Shown here one piece after another: positions 9,773-18,904 of a DNA stretch of 58,393 nucleotides. The notes beneath the pieces are model-generated. The model worked only from the letters and a program-made list of their open reading frames with translations, did not search any database and had not been told where the DNA came from. Numbering within the stretch: position 1 is the stretch's first letter; every line of letters begins with the position of its first letter. Source of the stretch: Bacteroidota bacterium (lineage in GTDB: Bacteria > Bacteroidota > Bacteroidia > Chitinophagales > Chitinophagaceae); contig JAPLEO010000131.1 in assembly GCA_026391125.1 (NCBI GenBank), positions 1 to 58,393 of the forward strand, in the 5' to 3' direction. Both the position numbers and the translations under genes were made by a program.

Positions 9773-9780
9773 CAAATCTA
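9773..9780 (-). promoter_or_regulatory. -7 element for the minus-strand DUF5916 gene
   Basis: On the minus strand this reads TAGATTTG, matching TAnnTTTG. The ATG follows after 5 nt, so transcription would start at or next to the start codon and the mRNA would be nearly leaderless. No TTG is seen at the -33 distance, so the call is tentative. Confidence 0.35.
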
Positions 9781-9830
9781 AAGAAATTGATTGATTAATG
9801 AATAATGTCTCGCTTTCTTTTTGGATAGGT

Positions 9831-9850
9831 TAATGAATGCTAATGAATGT
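9831..9850 (+). repeat. Tandem decamer between divergent DUF5916 genes
   Basis: TAATGAATGC is followed at once by TAATGAATGT, and a related TTAATGAATAATG lies about 35 nt upstream (around 9795). Two sites one helical turn apart in a divergent promoter region could bind one regulator of both paralogues. This is inference. Confidence 0.35.
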
Positions 9851-9927
9851 TAAATAAGATTTTATTGGTATAAGCGGTAACATAACGCGCTATTGCAACG
9901 TCTTACTTTGTCTTCAATATCAAAACT

Positions 9928-12390
9928 ATGAATCGAACCCCAAAGTTAATACTTACTTTATCTATACTAATCATCACTGCTTCTAATGCTTTTGCACAGA
10001 CGCCAGCGCCGAAAACCATGCCTGCTAAAAGGGTTGTTGGCAAAATCGTTATTGATGGTGATTTGAACGACTCTGCCTGGCAAACAGCTCCACTAGCTAC
10101 AGACTTTGTCGAATTCAGACCTACACCTGGAAAGAAAGAGTCGAATGCGAATCGTACAGAAATGTATTTGTTGTATAGTGATGAAGGTGTATATATTGGA
10201 GGATACTGCCATGAAGCATCTAGAGACAGTATATTAACAGAATTAGCAGGAAGGGATGGATTTGGAAATAATGATTTTGTGGGCGTCATCTTTGATACCT
10301 ATAGAGACAAGCTAAATGGGTTTGAATACTTTATCACACCACTTGGTGAGCAAATGGATGCAAAGTTTTCGCCAAATCCTAATGGCAATAATGAAGATTT
10401 TAGTTGGAATGCAGTTTGGAAATGTGCTTCCAAAATCAAGAATGATGGCTGGACCTTTGAAATTTTTCTACCGCTTTCTGCAATCCGATTCAGTACAAAA
10501 AATGTGCAAGATTGGGGTATGACTTTAATACGTCAAAGAAAAAAATCATCCGAAATATTTTCTTGGAATCCAGTTGATCCAACTGTAAATGGTATTCTCA
10601 CACAAGAAGCTATATGGACAGGCTTAGAAAATATTAAACCACCATTACGTTTGCAATTCAGTCCGTATTTATCAACTTACGTTAACCATTACCCCTATAA
10701 CGATCCTGCAGTGAGTAACACAAAAGCTAGTATCAATGGCGGGATGGATGTAAAATATGGGATCAATCAAAGCTTTACTTTAGACATGACACTAATCCCT
10801 GATTTTGGTCAGGTACAAAGCGATAATCAGGTGCTCAACCTAACTCCCTTCGAAGTAAAATACAACGAAAATCGAAGTTTTTTTACCGAGGGAACAGAAC
10901 TATTTACGAAAGGCAATCTTTTTTATTCGAGAAGAGTAGGCAGCACACCGATGCACCACGATGATGTGTATAATCAAATGAATCCTAATGAAAGAATCAT
11001 TGATAATCCCACTGAATCAAAATTACTCAACGCCTTTAAAATTTCAGGACGAACACAAGGTGGATTAGGGATGGGATTTTTCAATGCTATTACAAATGCT
11101 ATGTACGCAACTGTAGGTGATGATCATGGTCATAGCAGAAAAATTCAAACTGCTCCTTTAATCAATTATAATATTATGGTTTTAGATCAAAGTTTGAAAT
11201 ACAATTCCTCTGTTTCTTTTATCAATACCAATACTATGCGCAGTGGCACTGATTATGATGCCAATGTGAGCGCCTTCTTATTTGATTTCAATAATAAAAA
11301 GAATACTTACGAATGGCAGGGAAAAATTGCGAATAGTTCACAATTCGGAATCAACGGACAAAACATCAATGGCTATTCTCACAAATTCACATTTGGAAAA
11401 ACTGGTGGTAGGTTTAATTTTCAAGTCGGACAAGAGCTAACGAACGACAAGTACGACATCAATGATCTAGGAATTCTGTTCACGAATAATTATTTAGACC
11501 ATTTTGTATACCTGGGATATAAATGGACCAAACCCACCAAATGGTTTAATAATTTGTACTACAATTTCAACATAAATTATTCAAGGAGGTATCAGCCAGG
11601 AGATTTTCAGAATGCGAATATTAATATGAATCTAAATGGGCAATTAAAGAACCTGGGTTATGCTTTTGGATCGATCTGGTATGAACCATCCGGAAATGAT
11701 TTTTATGAACCAAGATCTGCAGGCCGTGTATTTCACTCTACAGAAGCAAAGGGAATTGAACTTGGCTATATGGGTGATCAGGCCAAAAAATATACCTATT
11801 CTATTGATCTATTACACGGGATCCGCACTTTGGAAGATGGAAGACGATATGATGTGCGTTTATCACAAAAGTATCAATTCAATAATAAGTTATCAATTGG
11901 CAATGATTTGTTTTACCAGTATATCCATAACAGTGTAGGGTTTGCAGACAATAATGGGGCTGAAATCATATTCGGTAGAAGAAACTTGCATACCGTTGAA
12001 AATGGACTTAATATCAAATATAATTTCAATAAAAAAATAGGGATAACTACTCGGATTAGGCATTATTGGAGTAAGGTCGAATACCTAGAATATTTTACAT
12101 TATTGCAAAATGGCGATCTAGGAAAGAACAATATCTATAAAGGAAATGCAAATAATAGTTTTAATTCTTTCAATGTAGATGCGGTTTTTAGCTGGGAATT
12201 TGCACCGGGAAGTTTTATGAATATAGTTTGGAAGAATTCCATTTATGCCTATGGTACAGATGTAACTGACGGGTACTTCAATAATTTAAATCATACAGTT
12301 CAATCGCCACAGAACAATAACCTCTCTTTTAAAGTGTTGTACTTTATTGATTATTTAAAAGTTAAACAACAGTTCCAGAAAAAAAATTAG
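9928..12390 (+). CDS. CBM9-like / DUF5916 outer-membrane barrel protein
   Basis: This 820-residue protein has a signal peptide ending at NAFAQ. A CBM9-like sandwich (residues about 35-230) begins with KIVIDGDLNDSAW and includes YSDEGVYIGGYCHEAS and WTFEIFLPLSAIRF. A DUF5916 barrel region follows, with the family signature LDMTLIPDFGQVQSDNQVLN and NENRSFFTEGTELF. It shares the whole architecture of the divergent gene ending at 7542 but is clearly different in sequence, so the two are distant paralogues. Likely located in the outer membrane; function unknown. It ends exactly where the convergent acyltransferase gene ends (12390/12391), with no terminator between them. Confidence 0.86.
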   Translation: MNRTPKLILTLSILIITASNAFAQTPAPKTMPAKRVVGKIVIDGDLNDSAWQTAPLATDFVEFRPTPGKKESNANRTEMYLLYSDEGVYIGGYCHEASRDSILTELAGRDGFGNNDFVGVIFDTYRDKLNGFEYFITPLGEQMDAKFSPNPNGNNEDFSWNAVWKCASKIKNDGWTFEIFLPLSAIRFSTKNVQDWGMTLIRQRKKSSEIFSWNPVDPTVNGILTQEAIWTGLENIKPPLRLQFSPYLSTYVNHYPYNDPAVSNTKASINGGMDVKYGINQSFTLDMTLIPDFGQVQSDNQVLNLTPFEVKYNENRSFFTEGTELFTKGNLFYSRRVGSTPMHHDDVYNQMNPNERIIDNPTESKLLNAFKISGRTQGGLGMGFFNAITNAMYATVGDDHGHSRKIQTAPLINYNIMVLDQSLKYNSSVSFINTNTMRSGTDYDANVSAFLFDFNNKKNTYEWQGKIANSSQFGINGQNINGYSHKFTFGKTGGRFNFQVGQELTNDKYDINDLGILFTNNYLDHFVYLGYKWTKPTKWFNNLYYNFNINYSRRYQPGDFQNANINMNLNGQLKNLGYAFGSIWYEPSGNDFYEPRSAGRVFHSTEAKGIELGYMGDQAKKYTYSIDLLHGIRTLEDGRRYDVRLSQKYQFNNKLSIGNDLFYQYIHNSVGFADNNGAEIIFGRRNLHTVENGLNIKYNFNKKIGITTRIRHYWSKVEYLEYFTLLQNGDLGKNNIYKGNANNSFNSFNVDAVFSWEFAPGSFMNIVWKNSIYAYGTDVTDGYFNNLNHTVQSPQNNNLSFKVLYFIDYLKVKQQFQKKN

Positions 12391-13443
12391 TTATAAAACC
12401 GTGTTGGTAAATGGGGCCAATTTTTTACCGAGATTGATACCTGGCTTTTCAATTAAGAAGTGGGTAATATAGGCAAGCACAAATGAAATGACTATGGATA
12501 AAACACAATGCCAGCCAACGTATATTTTTCCGGTATAATGATAGAGTGTTTGTTGCACAATGAACCCCCAGAGATATACACCAAAAGAAACATCATACTT
12601 AGGTCTGTAAAAGTTGAAATACTTATTGGAGGAAATATATAAAATAGTGATGCTGGATGCAATATTGAAAAATAGGTTGGCATATCCCGATGTACGAAAG
12701 AAATAATAGATCAGCATAACACCAAGTACAGAAAACCGATCAATTTTAATTTCATCTGCATTGATTGCAAGCAATGATCCTAAGGCAAAAGCAGCAGGAA
12801 GTAAATTGATTTCGGGATTGGTACCAAGCCAATTAAAAATAAATTTATAAGGCGAAAAACCTTCTAGAATAATAAGTCCGAGAATAACATTATAAAAAAC
12901 CTTGCCTTTATTCCGAACAATCAAGAACACAGCAAGTAAAATAACATAGCAACTCATTTCATAAGCAAGTGTCCATAAAGAGCCATTCACCGCGTTTTTA
13001 TAAAAATTATTCTCGAATACACCAGGCAAATTATAGTATACCTGAAAAAGTAAATTTTCTGTGATATAAGTATAGGTTGTGCTAATATTAAAATATTGAT
13101 TAATTGGGAATCTGCTAACAATGGGCCCGATAAGGCATGCTGATAAGATAACGACAAACGCAAAAGCTGGCATAATTCTAAAAAGGCGCGCAACAACAAA
13201 TTGCAAAGGCTTCCGATTATTGATCAGGCTATTTGTAACAACTAAACCACTAATGAAGAAAAAAAGATTCACTGCCCAAGGGCCGGAAGCTGCAAAGGAA
13301 AAAAAATAGGTAATTGGATCTACCCAATAGTTGGATCCTCCGTTCAAAATTGCAGAATGCCCCACAATCACCATCGATGCCAAGATCAATCGAATAAGAT
13401 TCAAATTATTATGGTCCTTATTCAGTATATATGAAATCTTCAT
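12391..13443 (-). CDS. Acyltransferase 3 family membrane protein
   Basis: The protein has 350 residues from the ATG at 13443. The frame opens at a TTG (13470) that overlaps a -7 element, so that start is rejected. About ten hydrophobic segments are visible. The N-terminal LNLIRLILASMVIVGHSAI contains the conserved His of acyltransferase-3 (OafA/NodX-type) enzymes, and FFFISGLVVTNSL is the next family block. These proteins usually acetylate sugars of lipopolysaccharide, exopolysaccharide or peptidoglycan. No polysaccharide gene cluster is adjacent, so the target is unknown. Confidence 0.88.
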   Translation of the reverse strand: MKISYILNKDHNNLNLIRLILASMVIVGHSAILNGGSNYWVDPITYFFSFAASGPWAVNLFFFISGLVVTNSLINNRKPLQFVVARLFRIMPAFAFVVILSACLIGPIVSRFPINQYFNISTTYTYITENLLFQVYYNLPGVFENNFYKNAVNGSLWTLAYEMSCYVILLAVFLIVRNKGKVFYNVILGLIILEGFSPYKFIFNWLGTNPEINLLPAAFALGSLLAINADEIKIDRFSVLGVMLIYYFFRTSGYANLFFNIASSITILYISSNKYFNFYRPKYDVSFGVYLWGFIVQQTLYHYTGKIYVGWHCVLSIVISFVLAYITHFLIEKPGINLGKKLAPFTNTVL

Positions 13444-13467
13444 CGATGGCTGTTTGAGTAATATTAT

Positions 13468-13475
13468 CAAAAATA
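13468..13475 (-). promoter_or_regulatory. -7 element for the acyltransferase gene
   Basis: On the minus strand this reads TATTTTTG, matching TAnnTTTG, 24 nt before the ATG at 13443. No clear -33 TTG is present. The site overlaps the alternative TTG start, which helps to decide the start codon. Confidence 0.4.
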
Positions 13476-13515
13476 CTCGCTATTTTTAAGCATATCATTT
13501 ATCTCATCAATAAAA

Positions 13516-15444
13516 ATGTATATGCTTAAAAAATACCTCCCAGTTCTGATTTTGATTTTGAGTACATCTTATAGTATTGCACAGCCTACTCAAAAGCCCC
13601 CTTTACACGGAAAAAATTGGATGGCCGTAACAGGAAAGCCACTTGCAGCAACAGCAGGATCAATCGTTTTTCAAAAAGGCGGCAATGCAGTTGATGCTGC
13701 TTGCGCCATGTTAGCGGCAACCTGTACCATGTGGGATGTGTTGAGTTGGGGTGGTGAAACACAGGCACTGATCTATAATCCAAAAACAAAAAAAGTAATT
13801 GCTATCAATGCATTGGGTGTTGCACCTACAGGAGCAACTGTTGAATTCTTCAAAAGTAAGGGCTATGATTTTCCTCCTGAATACGGTCCGTTAGCGGCAG
13901 TTACACCTGGTACTTTCGGTGGACTCTGTTTGATGCTTAGCGAATTTGGCACCATGAGTTTGAAAGAGGTTTTGGCACCTGCTATGCAGTTAGCTGCAGG
14001 GTATCCGATTGAAGCACAGACCGCCAATAGTATGGAGCGGGGTAAAGAAATGTTGAAAGGATGGCCATATTCAAAAGCCATTTTCTTACCGCACCTTGGT
14101 CAAAAGAGAGAAGCTCCTGAAGCAGGAGAAATTTTTGTACAGAAAGATTTGCTTGAAACATTGACCAAATTGGTAGACGCAGAACAAGCTGCATTAAAAA
14201 ATAAAAAAAGTCGTAAAGCTGCGATCATGGCTGCTTATGATCGGTTCTATACTGGTGATGTTGCCAAAGAATTTGTGCGAGGTAATAATGAACAAGGTGG
14301 TTTGATCACTATGAATGATCTCGCTAATTGGAAACCAAAAATAGAAGAGCCTTTGCACGTTAATTATAAAGGCATAGAAGTTTATAAATTACAAGAATGG
14401 ACACAAGGACCTATGTTATTGCAAGGGTTGAATATTCTAGAAAACATTGATCTAAAATCAATGGGCTATAATAGTCCGCAATACATTCATACCGTATATC
14501 AAGCATTGAGTATGAGTTTCGCTGATCGCGATTTTTATTATGGCGATCCTGCGTTCTCTCCAAATATTCCAATACAAGGATTATTGAGTAAAGCTTATGC
14601 AAAAGATAGGGCTAAACAAATTTTGCTAGATAAGAATGATCCGAATATTGCACCAGGTGATCCTTATCCTTATGAAGGGAAAACGAATCCGTATTTATCG
14701 TTACTTCAAAAAAGAAAATTACTTACTGATACAACTGCCATTCAAGGAACTGCCGTACCTAAACACGATCAAACTAGTTATATCAGCATGGAAGATTTGA
14801 AAAACAGTATTACTACTAGTGATGAAGCTTATCACGACAGGCTTTGGCGTGGTACTACTTCTGTTGAAGCAGCAGACAGTTCTGGCTGGGTAGTTTCAAT
14901 CACTCCAAGTGGTGGATGGCTCCCTGCTTGTGTTGCAGGTAAGACGGGCATTGGAATGAGTCAGCGGATGCAGAGCTTTGTTTTGGATAGCATTGTTGAT
15001 CCTTTCAATGTAGTTGCACCTGGAAAAAGACCAAGAGTTACATTAACACCTTCTTTGGCATTGAAAGATGGAAAACCATTGATCAGTTTTGGTGTACAAG
15101 GTGGCGACACACAGGATCAAAATTTGCTGCAGTTCTTTTTAAACATGGTTGAATTTAATATGACTGTTCAAGAAGCAACTGAAGCACCAAATTTCAATAC
15201 GAATCAGTTATGGTTATCATTAGGTGGAACAAAAATGAACGATAGAAAACCTAAAGCTGGAAATATATTATTGTCAAATTCAACCAAACCAGCTGTGTCT
15301 GATGCGTTGAAAAAAATGGGCTACAAAATTAGTTTGGGCAATAGAACTTCTGGACCAATCAACGCCATTTATTTAGATGATAAACACAAATCCATCTGGG
15401 GCGGGAGTTCGAATAATGGGGAGGATTATGGAATAGGCTGGTAG
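13516..15444 (+). CDS. Gamma-glutamyltransferase-like Ntn hydrolase
   Basis: This is a 642-residue secreted protein; the ATG at 13516 or 13522 precedes the signal peptide LKKYLPVLILILSTSYSIAQ. The large-subunit start AATAGSIVFQKGGNAVDAA and the block YGPLAAVTPGTFGGL are family hallmarks. The processing site is most likely RGTTSVEAAD, with Thr447 as the new N-terminal nucleophile. The canonical motif there is TTH, and the usual GSPGGS motif is replaced by GVQGGDTQ. Both changes are typical of GGT-like relatives, so the substrate need not be glutathione. It is convergent with another Ntn hydrolase (S45 family) across a repeat and terminator. Confidence 0.88.
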   Translation: MYMLKKYLPVLILILSTSYSIAQPTQKPPLHGKNWMAVTGKPLAATAGSIVFQKGGNAVDAACAMLAATCTMWDVLSWGGETQALIYNPKTKKVIAINALGVAPTGATVEFFKSKGYDFPPEYGPLAAVTPGTFGGLCLMLSEFGTMSLKEVLAPAMQLAAGYPIEAQTANSMERGKEMLKGWPYSKAIFLPHLGQKREAPEAGEIFVQKDLLETLTKLVDAEQAALKNKKSRKAAIMAAYDRFYTGDVAKEFVRGNNEQGGLITMNDLANWKPKIEEPLHVNYKGIEVYKLQEWTQGPMLLQGLNILENIDLKSMGYNSPQYIHTVYQALSMSFADRDFYYGDPAFSPNIPIQGLLSKAYAKDRAKQILLDKNDPNIAPGDPYPYEGKTNPYLSLLQKRKLLTDTTAIQGTAVPKHDQTSYISMEDLKNSITTSDEAYHDRLWRGTTSVEAADSSGWVVSITPSGGWLPACVAGKTGIGMSQRMQSFVLDSIVDPFNVVAPGKRPRVTLTPSLALKDGKPLISFGVQGGDTQDQNLLQFFLNMVEFNMTVQEATEAPNFNTNQLWLSLGGTKMNDRKPKAGNILLSNSTKPAVSDALKKMGYKISLGNRTSGPINAIYLDDKHKSIWGGSSNNGEDYGIGW

Positions 15445-15450
15445 AAGAAA

Positions 15451-15686
15451 GTGAAGAGATAAGAGATAAAAGTGAAGAGAGGAGGAAGAAGAAGTGAAGA
15501 GATAAAAGATAAAAGTGAAGAGAGGAGAAAAGGTTCTAAGTTAAGAGTTGCAACCCAGCTAAAAGAAAAAAGAAACCCTTGGCGTTCAGTCAAGGGTTTC
15601 TTTTTTATGAGACCGTGTTCGGCGCTAAACTCTTCACTTACTAGCTCCCCAACCTCTCTTCACTTTTATCTATAATCTTTTATCTA
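15451..15686. repeat. Dispersed purine-rich repeat, locus 1
   Basis: Two near-identical copies of about 35 bp (15451-15485 and 15494-15528, period 43) begin GTGAAGAGATAA and end AAAAGTGAAGAGAGGAG. An inverted, slightly longer copy lies at 15655-15686. The same unit occurs at 26842-26957. The copies fill the gap between two convergent genes, and the last two residues and stop codon of the S45 hydrolase lie inside the inverted copy. No transposase is nearby. The nature of the element is unknown. Confidence 0.8.
15570..15606. terminator. Bidirectional intrinsic terminator
   Basis: A 12-bp stem, AAGAAACCCTTG (15570-15581) with CAAGGGTTTCTT (15591-15602), has a 9-nt loop. It is followed by a T tract on the plus strand and preceded by an A tract, so it can serve both convergent genes. 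It sits between the repeat copies. Confidence 0.88.
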
Positions 15687-18094
15687 TTAAAAGCTGTCTT
15701 CCCAATCATTACTTTCTCCACGTCCTCACGGCGTGATAGTTCTGGTCTCTTTCCTCCCTCAGCAAACATTTTTGCTTGATCATCGTAGTGCTTGTTCATG
15801 AAGTAACCAGACTGACCGGTTGGATTTACACTCATTGCCTTACTAGTATTTCCAAAGTCGATGATACGGCGAAGGGCTGGTCCGTATAATACTTTGTACA
15901 ATCCGCTACTATCTAAATTGAAGTCGAGATTGTTGATGGTTTCTTTACCACCGTTAACAGCAATCGGACCAACATTGAACCATTTTCCAAAACCAGGAAC
16001 AATACCTAGCGGATGTTTGTGTTCGATACTATGTACTTTTTTCCATTGCCAATTTGCGGTGTTTTCTCCTAGTTGTTTATTTAATTCAACTGTTGCATCG
16101 TTCAATGCTTTCGCAAATATTTCAGCTCGAGTTTCTTTTTCAGGTGTTTGAATATTATCCCACCATTTGGAACTATCATTCTGGAAAAAGCTTTCCATAT
16201 TTCTTTTTAAGCTTGCTTGATTTTCGAATGATTGAAAATCTTCTTTACCTAATTCATCTTCTAATGCATATTTATTTACGAGGTGTATGAATTTATAAAA
16301 AATGGTAGGTTCTACATTTTCCAAACCATGCATCCCATCCCACTTACTCAAAATCTGATAACAATTTTGTGCAGCACCGCTCAATTTTTCTTTATTGATC
16401 ACGGGTAAAATTTTTGAAAGTAGTCTTGGATAATTTGTGGATTGTACATCATTGATGACTGCACGAAGAGTTTCTTCTGTCCAATCTTTCTTATCAGTAA
16501 ATACCAATTCTTCGATCCTTGCAGCGCGGTTTGCAGGAACATAATAACCCGGAACTAATCCAGTTCCCATATCCATTGGTTGATTGTTTGCGGTATACAA
16601 TACCCCACGAGCTGGATTTAAAATTTGTGGGTTTTGTTTAAAGTCTAACCAACCTTGTGGATCATCCAAACCTGTTGAACCATCCAAAATGATTTGTGGA
16701 TTTACGTGCTTCGGACGAATCGGTAATTTACCAGCCGCCCACCAAGCAATATTTCCAGAAGTATCTGCCCACATAAAATTGAGCCCGGGTGCAGTTAATG
16801 GTTCCACTGCAATTGCAGCATCTGCAACATTTGAAGCATGACTCAAATTATAAAAGATCTGTAAATGCCTGCAGGGGAATTGATGGTAAACCCACCACAG
16901 TGCAATCGGATCTTCAATATCTTTTACGCCATCAAATGCACCATTCATGATAAATCCGTGGCGTGATTTTTTGATATCAAATGCTAGATCTGGTTTACCT
17001 TTTATTTTGATAGTTTCTTTGCGTACCAAAAGATCTTCCCAATGGTCTTTATACCAAACCTGATTGGCATTTGCAGGATTGCGCTTTTCTCTAAAGAAAT
17101 CTGCATCATCATTTTCAAACATGGTTAAACCCCAGCCACCTTTATCAGAATGGCCCAATGCAGGAACAGGAGTACCTGCTAAGAAATTACCATAGATATT
17201 AAAACCTGGACAAACTAATTCTGCTTCATACCAAATAGAAGGTTGAGAAAATGCAATATGTGTATCGTTTGATAAAATTGGTTTTCCCGATTTTGTTTTG
17301 CTACCAGAAATGACCCATCCATTTGAACCAAAGAAAGGAGGGAACATTAAATTGTTTTGCATGGCAGTAACATCTTTAGCCATCGTGGTTAAAGTATTCG
17401 CAGCACTTTGTAGGGCTTTATTTTCTCCAGCTTGAATAGGAATTTTATGTAATGAATCTGGCCAGCCGTTGAGTACATCATTGAAATAATCCATGCCATA
17501 CTTACTTGCTATTTGTGTAGCTACCGATTCTGCACGAAATGCTCCAACAAAAGTGTATCCCATGTAGCCTACAATAATTTCCATGTCCTCTAGGCTAAAT
17601 TCAGTTTTAGTGATACCTGCAATCGTAAATTCTATGGGAGTCTTACCAACTTTGATATATTGATTAATGCCTTTCAGATATGCTTTCGCTGCTTTTACAA
17701 ATGGCGCATTAGGATCCTTGTAAACCGTTGCCAGCGTAAGCTTTGCGTGTTCACGAAAGCTGAGCATTCTAAAAAATTTATCACTTTGCAGCGCTTTATC
17801 ACCAAATACTTCTGATAATCTTCCATCGGCTAAACGTCTCAATACTTCCATTTGAAACAATCTGTCTTGTGCGTGCACATAACCAAAAGCATAAAACAAG
17901 TCTTCTTCATTTTGCGCATAAATATGCGGAATGGCGTAGTTGTCGTACAAAACTTCTACCTGAGATTGTAGTCCAGGAAGTTGTAGGTTGGCTTCGTATT
18001 TGGGCTGTAATGAGCGCAAATAAAAATAAGAAGCACCTGCAATCAGTAAAATAATTACTAGTAAAGACAGGAGAATTCGTTTCAAAATTTTCAT
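15680..18094 (-). CDS. Penicillin acylase family (S45) Ntn hydrolase
   Basis: The protein has 804 residues from the ATG at 18094; a TTG at 18103 is in frame but less likely. It starts with a membrane segment or signal (ILLSLLVIILLIAGASYFYL). The alpha-subunit motif VEVLYDNYAIPHIYAQNEED is typical of S45 enzymes. The nucleophile Ser257 lies in FFGSNGWVISGSKTKSGKP, where self-cleavage exposes it as the beta-subunit N-terminus. NDTHIAFSQPSIWYE is the next conserved block. Known members cleave penicillins or acyl-homoserine lactones; the substrate here is unknown. It lies 30 nt downstream of the hydratase gene and may share its mRNA. Its 3' end runs into a dispersed repeat. Confidence 0.9.
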   Translation of the reverse strand: MKILKRILLSLLVIILLIAGASYFYLRSLQPKYEANLQLPGLQSQVEVLYDNYAIPHIYAQNEEDLFYAFGYVHAQDRLFQMEVLRRLADGRLSEVFGDKALQSDKFFRMLSFREHAKLTLATVYKDPNAPFVKAAKAYLKGINQYIKVGKTPIEFTIAGITKTEFSLEDMEIIVGYMGYTFVGAFRAESVATQIASKYGMDYFNDVLNGWPDSLHKIPIQAGENKALQSAANTLTTMAKDVTAMQNNLMFPPFFGSNGWVISGSKTKSGKPILSNDTHIAFSQPSIWYEAELVCPGFNIYGNFLAGTPVPALGHSDKGGWGLTMFENDDADFFREKRNPANANQVWYKDHWEDLLVRKETIKIKGKPDLAFDIKKSRHGFIMNGAFDGVKDIEDPIALWWVYHQFPCRHLQIFYNLSHASNVADAAIAVEPLTAPGLNFMWADTSGNIAWWAAGKLPIRPKHVNPQIILDGSTGLDDPQGWLDFKQNPQILNPARGVLYTANNQPMDMGTGLVPGYYVPANRAARIEELVFTDKKDWTEETLRAVINDVQSTNYPRLLSKILPVINKEKLSGAAQNCYQILSKWDGMHGLENVEPTIFYKFIHLVNKYALEDELGKEDFQSFENQASLKRNMESFFQNDSSKWWDNIQTPEKETRAEIFAKALNDATVELNKQLGENTANWQWKKVHSIEHKHPLGIVPGFGKWFNVGPIAVNGGKETINNLDFNLDSSGLYKVLYGPALRRIIDFGNTSKAMSVNPTGQSGYFMNKHYDDQAKMFAEGGKRPELSRREDVEKVMIGKTAFNR

Positions 18095-18124
18095 AGAGGG
18101 CAATTGAATAGTAATATATAGATA

Positions 18125-18895
18125 TTATTTCCATTTCTTGAAAGCCATGAGATAAGATTTTGCTTCTTCTGTAACAATTAGCTTTCCACTAATGGCTGCA
18201 CGATCATAAAGAGTGGTATCCCAATCCTCTGTGCCCTGCCAAAAAGCTTTTTTAATTTCACTCATTGCTTTTTCACTGGATACCGCAAGGGTAAATGCTA
18301 ATTTTTGGATGGCAATATCCATCTCCTCTATGCTTTTAAAAATTTCAGTGTATAATCCTTTTTCTTTCGCCCATGCAGCAGAACGAAAATTGGTGGCATC
18401 AATGGCTAATTCATAAGTAGCAGATTTTCCGATTTTATTGATGATAGCTGGTGCTACAACAAAGGGGCCAATTCCTACAGCTAATTCGGAAAGTTTAATA
18501 GACGCTTCAGTTGTTGCAAATGTATAATCACAGGTTGCGGCCAATCCAACGCCACCGCCAATTGCCTTGCCTTGAATTCTTCCAATAATAAATTTTGGAC
18601 ACTTACGCATGGCATTGATCACTTTAGCAAACCCACTAAAGAATTGTTTTCCTTCTTCTTCGTTTTGGATCAACAATAGTTCATCAAAAAATGCACCAGC
18701 ACAAAAGGTCTTTTCTCCAGCCGTTTGCAAAATCAATACTTTACTATTTGCATCATTCCCAGCTTCTTCTATCAAAGCTGCTAATTTCTCTAGAATAGCG
18801 CCTGGCATTGAGTTGTGCTGAGGCGTAAAAAATTCAATGGTTCCAATATTATTTGAAACTTGATAAGTAACATAAGGCAACTGTATCTGCATCAT
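18125..18895 (-). CDS. Enoyl-CoA hydratase/isomerase family protein
   Basis: This 256-residue crotonase-fold protein has two possible ATGs at 18895 and 18892. The oxyanion-hole segments are KTFCAGAFFDEL and GKAIGGGVGLAATCDY. Glu137 (KLSELAVGIGP) and Glu162 (KSATYELAIDA) occupy the positions of the two catalytic Glu residues of enoyl-CoA hydratase, so hydration is plausible. It begins 9 nt after the paaZ stop, which points to a role in phenylacetate or related aromatic CoA metabolism, possibly as a PaaF- or PaaG-like step. The exact member cannot be assigned. Confidence 0.88.
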   Translation of the reverse strand: MMQIQLPYVTYQVSNNIGTIEFFTPQHNSMPGAILEKLAALIEEAGNDANSKVLILQTAGEKTFCAGAFFDELLLIQNEEEGKQFFSGFAKVINAMRKCPKFIIGRIQGKAIGGGVGLAATCDYTFATTEASIKLSELAVGIGPFVVAPAIINKIGKSATYELAIDATNFRSAAWAKEKGLYTEIFKSIEEMDIAIQKLAFTLAVSSEKAMSEIKKAFWQGTEDWDTTLYDRAAISGKLIVTEEAKSYLMAFKKWK

Positions 18896-18904
18896 ACGAT
18901 CAAT

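Noticed and set aside
15451..15686. CRISPR array
   Set aside because: There are only two direct copies with an 8-nt interval and an inverted copy; no regular spacers and no cas genes.
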